A stretch of DNA of 49,988 nt, from NCBI RefSeq assembly GCF_000002865.3, contig NW_001865075.1:191811-241798 (forward strand), read 5' to 3'. The notes below the pieces were generated by a model. That model did no database searches, was not told where the DNA came from, and saw only the letters and a program-made list of their open reading frames with translations. Position numbers and translations under genes: made by a program. The DNA comes from Monosiga brevicollis MX1 (taxonomy: Eukaryota > Opisthokonta > Choanoflagellata > Craspedida > Salpingoecidae). Below, in pieces: positions 43,031-49,988 of this stretch. How positions within the stretch are numbered: the first letter of the stretch is position 1; every line of letters starts with the position of its first letter.

Positions 43031-46000
43031 CAAACCCCTGGCAGTTTGGTGAAATCTCCAAGGATGCTGCCGATGGTACGATGCGCCATGACTTGCCCTG
43101 TTGGTCGATCATTACTGTTGCAGGGCGCATGCAAGTGTGCCGTCACCTCGTCCGCGTGTGACCGTTGTTGTCATTGGTTTTTATTTTTGATCCGCCCCCA
43201 CGTTTTTTGTTTTTTGTTTTTTATTGGCTTGCTTGCTTGTCTCCGCACCCATTCGACTCATCCATTCCCCTCTTCAATTATCATGGACTCGGCGTGTTTT
43301 CAGAGCTGTTGCAAAAAGATGGCTTGGAGGATGGCAAGTTTTTGGTTCGCATTCGACCGGGACACCCAGAAGACTACGTCCTAGCCGTCGTGTTCAAGGG
43401 CCGTCCGACGCACCACCTGGTGCAAAAGGGGGTTGATGGCATGTTCACGGTCAACAAAAAGAGTTTTGGCCCAGCACGCAGTATCAGTGAGGTGCGCTCT
43501 TGCCAGACCCCATCTTGCACTCGCCCACAACGCTCAGAGCCAGGGTAGAAGAAAAAGAAGAAGAAGGCCATTGTACTCGGCGCCTCGAAGTTTCGGCCAC
43601 CTGACCTGAATGTGGCAATAGGTGGTGGCCCTATTCCAAACGGATACACTTCCACCCAATTGGCCAGTCAAACTGGCTTCCTTTGTCCGCAACCCCAATC
43701 TAGCGACCCCGTCGAGTGCGCCGGCACCCGCGGCGGGTGGCACTGAAGCCAACGATGCGGCAGGTGGTATCCGTCGGCAATCTTTAGCGCGACAGTCCTC
43801 ACGCCGAGGTCCCCCACCATGGATGCACCGTCCAATGGGGAAGAGCGACGCCGATCGTATGTTGCAACTATGCTGTCTTTCTGGCATCAATCGACCGGAG
43901 TTGCCTCGTGTAGGCAAGGGAGGCACGCTCTGGGAGTTTGGGATGGGAAAGCATTCCGTCATGTTTGATGGGCCCTTGCGCTGTTTCTCATGGTTGGCAT
44001 GACCCTTGTTGGGCTGTAGAACTGATCATGGCACATCCCGAAGTAGTGGATGGGCTCTTTTTCGTGCGGGGTCGGGGGGCCGATCGTCCTGGCGAGTACG
44101 TTATTACAGTCGTGTACAAAGGCAAGCCGACGCAACATTTGGTGCGCCAGAGTAGCAAGGGGGAGGAGTACACCGTCAATGGCAAGGCGTGCACCGATTG
44201 CACAACTTTGGGTCAGGTGGTCAAGTTTTTGCGCTCGGCCCATCCATTTTGGCCCGTACCTCTGAAGGACCACGTCCCCGCTCAGGGACGTAGCCGCAGT
44301 GACTCGGTCAAGAGCACGGGCTCGGCTCAGGGCTCAGCGTCGACAACTCCAGTTGCGGCTGCGGCGCCTCTTGCTGATGCAGCCCGTCGTGAGGCTGAGG
44401 ACAAGGCTCGCCGCGAGGCCGAGGACAAGGCCCGTCGTGAGGTCGAGGGCAAGGCCCGTCGTGAGGCCGAGGACAAGGCCCGTCGCGAGGCCGAGGACAA
44501 GGCCCGTCGCGAGGCCGAGGACAAGGCCCGTCGTGAGGCCGAGGACAAGGCCCGACGCGAGGCCGAAGAATCAGTGGAGCAACAGCGCCGCGCTCATGAG
44601 AGTAAAGTGGCAGCTGCTGAAGCAGAGGCCCGTCGCAAGGCAGATGAGGAATCTCGGATCCTTCGGCAGCAAGAAGCTGAGGCCGAGGCGGCGCGAGAGC
44701 GAAAGCTACAGGGTGAGGCAGAAGCAGAGCGCCGTGCCGAGGCCACACGTCGCCAGCAAGAGGCCCGCCAGCAAGAGGCCCGCCAGCAACAACAACAACA
44801 ACAACAACAACAACAAGCAGAAACAGATGAGGCACCCCCTCCCAAAATGCTGTCCGAAGCGACGAGAGCCAATGCCCGCCACTTGTCTCGTCATAACTTG
44901 GCAAACCTTATGCGCTCGGATACGCCCCTGTCCAACAATGACGATGTAGCTTCAGAACTAGGTTAGCCTTGCTGTCTGAGACGCGCGCCTAGTTTGACAC
45001 GACCTTGCTCTTGTCTTGCCTTGACTCCTGTCTTTGCCTTCTCTTGCGGGACTTCTCATGTTGTTGCCTTTGCCAGAGATCAACAAGCCTCGAGCCATGC
45101 CCAACGGGCGGGAGGTGACGCTTATGATATCGCGGCCCAACCGCATGGTTGCCTTTGGCTTCACCGTCTCGTCAATGTGGCGCGTTGATGCCCCCGACGA
45201 CGAGTACGGGCGCTACAACATTATCAAAATGATTGAGCCCGGTTCGCCCGCCGAGACTGGCAAGCTGGAGGTGGAAGACATTATCAAAACCATCGATGGC
45301 ATGGTCTGTCCTGGATACGAAATGCAAGCTTGCTATGTGGACACCGTGTCAGCTCATAGGCGCCCGCGGGCATGGTGTTTCATTTTTTGACTCGACTCGG
45401 GGTGAATGATGCGTGTAGGATGTGTCACACTGTGATATCAACGAGCTCAAAGCCATTGTGCGCGAGCGGGGTAAGTGGTGTCCGGACCGATTCTGCGCAT
45501 TTTGATTGGATTGGTTGCTACCACCGCTGCGCTCAACATTAAAAGGTTTTGGCCAAACTCATGGAGGTCCGATCCGCATTGATTTGATGGATGAAATATG
45601 GGGTAGAGCTCAAGTTTGAAGTCGTGGTGGTTCGCCCAGACCTGCAAATCTTTCGCAAGCGACAGGACATGTGTCGCAAGAAGGATGCCTCGCTACGTAC
45701 GTGCTGACGGCCGAGATTGGTGGCCATTGTTGTGCGAGCATTGCGGTTGTGCCAGCAATCTGCGACTATTGTCGCTACCGCCTTGGTTGTGATGCGGCGC
45801 CACGCGCGTGTCGACCATCAACCCTCGTGGAACCTCATGGGGGGTGGCGATTGGCCTGGCGGTGCCGATTGTTTATAGTGAAAAAGTCCAAGGGCAAGAA
45901 CGCCGTGCGCGCAAGTCAGAAGGCCAAAACCCGCCTTTCACGACGTAGGTGCTGATTTAAATCGAGTTGCCTTAGAGCGCATATCTGGGGCGAGGACTCA

Positions 46001-46210
46001 CCTAGATGTGGCGCCTTGCCGGTGGCTGTTCTTGTTGTTTTGGCAGAGGGCGAGTGCTGCGGTGGCATGTGGTGTCATCATGAAAGCAGTCAAGCCAAAC
46101 GCGAGGCGGAGGAGCAACAAATTCTCAACTCCTGGATCAGCGTCAAGCAGCGCTTGGCAGGCAAGCCTCAGGCGGTTCTCTTGGGCACTCAGGAGGTGTC
46201 TCGCGTTTGA
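43027..46210 (+). CDS. Tandem-SH2, coiled-coil, PDZ adaptor protein
   Basis: Exons 43027-43075, 43304-43491, 43622-43856, 44020-44961, 45077-45303, 45419-45470, 45607-45696, 45879-45944, 46047-46210; phases close to about 670 residues. SH2-1 (about 4-95) starts PWQFGEIS and has GKFLVRIRPG and YVLAVVFKGRPTHHLV. SH2-2 (about 143-245) starts PPPWMHRPM and has GLFFVRGRG and YVITVVYKGKPTQHLV. The phosphotyrosine-binding arginine is present in both. A linker holds eight copies of ARREAEDK (279-342), more coiled coil and a poly-Gln run. A PDZ domain (about 478-565) follows: VTLMISRPNRMVAFGFTV, IEPGSPAETGKLEVEDIIK, IDGM/DVSHCDINELKAIV, LKFEVVVVRP. A basic tail ends VSRV. There is no kinase domain. 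The donor at 45304 was chosen because it gives normal PDZ spacing; donors at 45337 or 45346 are alternatives. Likely links activated tyrosine kinases to membrane proteins. Confidence 0.88.
44382..44573 (+). repeat. Coding minisatellite: eight 24-bp units (ARREAEDK)
   Basis: Eight in-frame 24-bp units with few nucleotide differences; one unit reads ARREVEGK and the last ends EES. The periodicity gives a continuous charged helix. A CAA/CAG run for about eleven glutamines follows at about 44784-44816. Confidence 0.96.
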
Positions 46211-47924
46211 GCAGGCCTCGTCGGCTCAGGTGTTCTCTCCCTCCCGCTCTTCCTCTCTCTGTCTGTGGCTGTTGCTGTTTGATTTTTTTTTTGTTTTTTG
46301 CGTGTTCGCGGGTGCACGAAGGCAGGCCTTGTGTCCCCTTCGTGTTGGCACTGGTTGGCGACATAATATGGATCCATGATGTGCAGCTCTTGGCGTGTCT
46401 CTTCTTGCTGGGTGCAAGTTTCGATGGCATGGCCATGCATGCACGCTTGCTGCCCCCTTCAAATTTAACTCGTTCCACGAAAACACACTCATTTTCAACT
46501 TTTACAACTCTTCTCTCAATCAATTTCATTAACTTTTACTCTCTCTGGGTTGACTCATCACACGCGACCCATGGGAAAAACCTTCACAAGCTGGGGCCAG
46601 CGAGGAATTCATAGGAACACTATGGCAGAGATTGGCACCTGCCAGATGGTATTCGCCTGACCCTCACTCTGCGATTCTGTTGAGACGCTCCTGCCTACCT
46701 ACCGGCCACCACGTGTAGATAGATAGTGGGCGTCGTTGCAAATCAGTTGATGAGTCTTCCCCATGGACTCCTCGATTGTGCTTTGCGCTGATGAACCTCG
46801 CGAGCGATGAGGCATGCCTGCCTGATCTGAGGCAGGGATGCAGTCAAAGCGCAGTAGTCGTATCAAAGGGAAAGCGGGCGCAAGGTGTAGCGGTCAGAAT
46901 CCCACGCGGTTGACCATGAACATTGATTACAGAGAGAACAAAGTAGTTTGTGCCTTGCGCCGATTGTCGGAAAAACGCACGATAATCAAGCGCCAGCTTG
47001 GTAGGGCACTCCTGCTCTAGAGTTGACGTCTTCGCAAGGCACGATCTACCTTGTCAGGTGGGCTCTATTGCAAGTATGGCCGCCCAGATGATTGCATGCA
47101 TCGACACCTTGTGTCGACGACATCCCGGCAACCCAGCCGTCATGCACAAGCTCTTGTTTCATATGAAGATGAAGTCGATGATACCCTGTTGCGCCCAACT
47201 TCGATGCAGCTGACCTGATTGTTGTTGGTGGAGAGAGCCATTCCAGCAAAGCATGGCGGTAAACCCTCGATAAACAAGAGTGCGCACCTCACCGACCAAC
47301 CAGACAGACAGACAGACCCTGGCTCCGCCATTCATTGGAGAAAACACCTTGCCTCGCGGTGGCGCAGATCATCAACATGCTATAATAACAGAAGGTCACT
47401 TTGAAGTTCTGTCAAGAACTCGATTCAACAGTTGTAGGATAGAAAAAAAAAAGGTAGAGGCTTGCAAAGCCACACCAACGACGCTAGCAAAGCTAAAGAA
47501 GAAGGGAACGGAACAGCTCACACCTGAGCTGGAACACGGACACAGGGCGCACACGTCTCGAAAATAAAAATAAAAAAGAGACAGCGACCCAAAACACACT
47601 CAAACAAGGCTAAGAGGAATCATCGAATGCTTTCCTAGGGGCGGCAAAGTACGCATTGACGTCGAGGGGAAAGCAGGGGAATAACATGGGAAGGCTAAGA
47701 TGAAGTTCGACATGGAGAGATATATGGAAACAGCGACAAGAAAAGAAACAGGCTGGTGCCCGGACGGTAATGACGCGAAGAATAAGAACAGTGAAAAAGC
47801 GGGTCGAATGCAGAGAGCCAGCTCAGCACTCGCTTTGACGTTGGTCTTAAGATAAGACGACGCGCACAACGCCGTTCACAAACAGGAGAAACAAACAAGG
47901 GAATCTGTGAAAGGAGGGCAGGGC
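46211..47924. other. Intergenic region between convergent SH2-PDZ and zinc-protein genes
   Basis: About 1.7 kb with no supportable gene. Minor simple repeats only: GATAGATA near 46717 and CAGACAGACAGA near 47303. Short frames have no recognisable motif or codon pattern. It must hold both 3' UTRs. Confidence 0.5.
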
Positions 47925-49497
47925 TTAGGCAAGAGTTGCCAGAGTCGAGGCCATCTTGCTGCGCTTGGCGGCAGGTTGAGCCACATCATTGGCTGGGTTC
48001 TTTGCCAAAGACTTTTTGCTGGTTGACTTCTTGCCCATGGGCTTGGCCTCGCCCTGTTTTTGGCGCGACGTGCCATTGTTCACGACTGAATGATGTAGGA
48101 CAGAGAGGAAAAGGGTGAGTTGGGCCGTTGGGGCAGGCAATGGCGCGCAGATGCACGGCACATGACACTACTATCGCAGAGAGGGGACCGCGACTTACTC
48201 TCCACGGCCAAGCGCGGGGCAAAGGTGAGCGTGTAGATGGATCGACACCGCGTGCACTTTTCTTGAGGGGAGAGGGATGCCAAGAACTTTTCTGGACCAC
48301 ACATGTGCTTGTTCTGGCAGCCACGAGGAATGGTTTGCAGCGCTATTGAGAAGCAAATGGGGTGAGATGGTGGGAGCTTGTGCATTGCCCAGCAAGCTGT
48401 ACTAGTACGTTGGAGGGATGGGGGCTTACCAGTGCGAATAGTTTCGAGGTTCGTTTGCAGGTTCGAAGTCATGCACAACTGGTGCTTGACGCGAATGGCT
48501 TTGGCGATATCATTCCACAAGCCCGAGTAACAGGTCTACGCAAGCATCCCCAAAAAAAAAAAAAAAAAAAAAAAAAAACATGAGGTCGAATGAGTGCTCG
48601 GGCCTTTGTAGACAGGAGGCAGCCATGTGAATACAGCGTGCACCGCAAACTTACGCCACAGATGCGCAGATCGCTATTACGACCGGGCCCCTTGCAAACG
48701 GGACAGATGATGCCGTTGGTGCAGTTGGAGGTCTTTGTGGCCGTTTCAACCTTGGGCTTGACACTGCCTCTGCCCTTGCCCTTGCCCTTGCCTTTGCCCT
48801 TGCCCTTGCTCTTGGCTTTGCTCTGGGACTCGCCTTGATCGGTGCTAGCAGGGATCATGCCTGATGCAGATGCGGGACTTGCGGTTGGGTTCTGAAGCGC
48901 TTGGTAGTTGGAGAACGAGGAGCTCTCAGCGGTGGCTTCGATGGGCGAGACGGCGTTGCAAATGTGGATGGGAGAGGAAGCGGTTGCTTCGAGCTGCAAG
49001 CCCGGAGCATGGGTTGTGGAGGACGGGGTGTCGTACATGGAGGAAAAGACGCTGTCGCGTTGATCCATCAAGGCACCCAGTGGGCTCACTTGAGCCGCGG
49101 CTGAGAGGTATTGAGCTGGATCCTGAATCAAGCTGTGGAAGATACTTGAGGGCGGGAAGATGGGAACCGAAGGTGGGTTCACATGGGAGTGGCAGTCGGG
49201 GGAGTTGGTGCGTGAGTTAAAGCTGCTGGTGGCGCTGCTCGCGGCGGTGGGGCCGGGTTGTGGTGGAAGGGTGGTCACGGGCATGTTGATCAGATCGCCC
49301 AGATCCAAGTCCAGGTTGAGATTGACGAGGGTCGCAAAGGCATTGCTGTCCATACTGGCAGCGAAGGGAGGGAAGTCATCCTCCATGGTGGAGCGCAGAT
49401 CATCCACGATCATGTTCAAGTCGAGGTCAGGCAAGCCGCCGATCGCAGGCAAGCCGCCGATCGAACCGGTGGAGACCGCAGAGGCCAAGCAGTCCAT
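47925..49497 (-). CDS. Putative transcription factor with double C4 zinc module
   Basis: Minus-strand exons 49497-48655, 48535-48430, 48342-48199, 48085-47925; phases close to 417 residues. The N-terminal half is acidic and hydrophobic (PDLDLNMIVDDL, MEDDFPPF, NLDLDLGDLINM), like a trans-activation domain, then Ser/Pro/Ala-rich. A GKGKGK run near 235-250 could be a nuclear signal. Then come cysteines at C265-x2-C268-x11-C280-x2-C283 and C325-x5-C331-x14-C346-x2-C349, with a helix (LWNDIAKAIRVKHQL) after the first cluster. The C-terminal tail is lysine-rich and ends in ATLA. I do not recognise the family. The spacing is reminiscent of a nuclear receptor DNA-binding domain (C-x2-C-x13-C-x2-C; C-x5-C-x9-C-x2-C), but with a longer connector. 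The start at 49497 is chosen because the open frame upstream has no domain features. Confidence 0.75.
48552..48578. repeat. Poly-A tract (poly-T on the sense strand of the zinc-protein gene)
   Basis: About 27 consecutive A in the intron 48536-48654, next to its acceptor, so it forms the polypyrimidine tract of that intron on the minus strand. Confidence 0.95.
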
Positions 49498-49988
49498 GAT
49501 GGCAGAAAGGGGAGCTAGAAGTGAACTGGTGCGCGTGTTTGTTGTGTGTTTTCGTGGGTGCCAGCTGCCGTCTGAACGAACGAATGGTCGAGGCAAAAGA
49601 AGACGAACTGACAAAGGGGGCGGGCGATAAACGGTAAATGAGGTGCAGTGGCTCGCTGGCGTGGAAGCCAAGGGACCGACAAGTTGGGAGATCAAGTCGT
49701 TGGGGCATGTGGTGGTGGGGCGTGTGGTGGGGGTGTTTGAGAACGATCCGGTCCTTGAGGTGGGGGCTAACGGGGGTACACTGACTGATGTCGTCCAAGA
49801 TTGAGTGAGGAAGAAAAATGAGCAGGTTGAAGTCTCCACAGACGGAGCTGATCGGCACAAGAGCTTCAGGTTCAGTCCCTGCCAGTGGTGCTTGTTGAGC
49901 AAAACAAGCAAATGGATGTACCAGGCGAAAGTCAATGAGGTGAGTCGCTACAGAGAGAGAGAGAGANCCGTGTGTGTGTTTGTGTGAT
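49498..49988. other. 5' flank of the zinc-protein gene and window end
   Basis: The frame of the zinc protein stays open upstream to about 49935 but the sequence there is low-information (Ser/Thr/Pro-rich), more like a 5' UTR. A GA run ends at an unresolved base (N at 49967). Confidence 0.5.

Noticed and set aside
45304-45345. Extending the PDZ exon to the donors at 45337 or 45346
   Set aside because: It would insert 11-14 residues between the IDGM and DVSH elements, which are adjacent in normal PDZ domains; kept only as an alternative.
46207-46614. 136-codon plus-strand frame after the SH2-PDZ gene
   Set aside because: No recognisable motif, and it overlaps the 3' flank; likely chance.
49498-49935. 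N-terminal extension of the zinc protein to 49935
   Set aside because: The frame is open, but the sequence is low-information, and a strong acidic N-terminus begins at the ATG at 49497.
49952-49967. GA run ending in an ambiguous base, considered as a biological feature
   Set aside because: The N marks an unresolved base next to a microsatellite, so this is a sequence-quality limit and not a feature.

Overview
The window is nuclear DNA of a unicellular, flagellated relative of animals, most likely a choanoflagellate close to Monosiga brevicollis; the species is inferred from gene content, not proven. The evidence is dense genes rich in short GT-AG introns (about 60-300 nt, rarely longer), G+C-rich coding sequence, an animal-type receptor tyrosine kinase, a tandem-SH2 protein, a kinesin-3, cilium/centriole genes, and introns whose low-complexity tracts are mostly pyrimidine-rich on the sense strand. 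No bacterial, viral or transposon genes, CRISPR arrays, rRNA or tRNA genes were recognised.

Layout, left to right: a ~212-bp tandem repeat (1-783); an ankyrin - protein kinase - PARP fusion gene (+, 817-4686) whose 3' end is triplicated as a 140-bp tandem repeat; CCDC146/MBO2 (+, 5480-8773); SEPSECS, the enzyme that makes selenocysteyl-tRNA (-, 13 exons, 9441-12080); a divergent intergenic region with a long CT tract; a kinesin-3-type motor with an FHA domain (+, 21 exons, 13554-20409); a large unnamed SAM-domain protein with three copies of a GKLTxDEA helical repeat and DPF/NPF motifs (+, 22321-27885); mitochondrial methylmalonyl-CoA mutase (-, 17 exons, 28329-32339); a TEDC1-like centriole protein (+, 32804-34307); a receptor tyrosine kinase (+, 34902-40931); Mediator subunit MED8 (-, 41536-42470); an SH2-SH2-coiled coil-PDZ protein (+, 43027-46210); and a putative transcription factor with an acidic N-terminus and a double four-cysteine zinc module (-, 47925-49497).

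I assembled the gene models by hand from splice sites, reading phase and family conservation. Phases close across every intron of SEPSECS, kinesin, the SAM protein, MMUT, TEDC1-like, the RTK, the SH2 protein and the zinc protein. The two imperfect models are the first visible ankyrin exon (frame disrupted) and MED8 (needs a 22-nt intron or a 1-nt correction).

Functional themes: flagellum and centriole (CCDC146, TEDC1, possibly the kinesin); phosphotyrosine signalling (an RTK with a tyrosine-studded tail lying 2.1 kb from a tandem-SH2 adaptor); vesicle traffic (NPF/DPF motifs in the neighbouring kinesin and SAM protein); core metabolism (MMUT, SEPSECS). The most unusual items are the ankyrin-kinase-PARP fusion, the SH2-SH2-PDZ adaptor, the repeated ectodomain units of the RTK, the GKLTxDEA repeats, and the nuclear-receptor-like cysteine spacing of the last gene.
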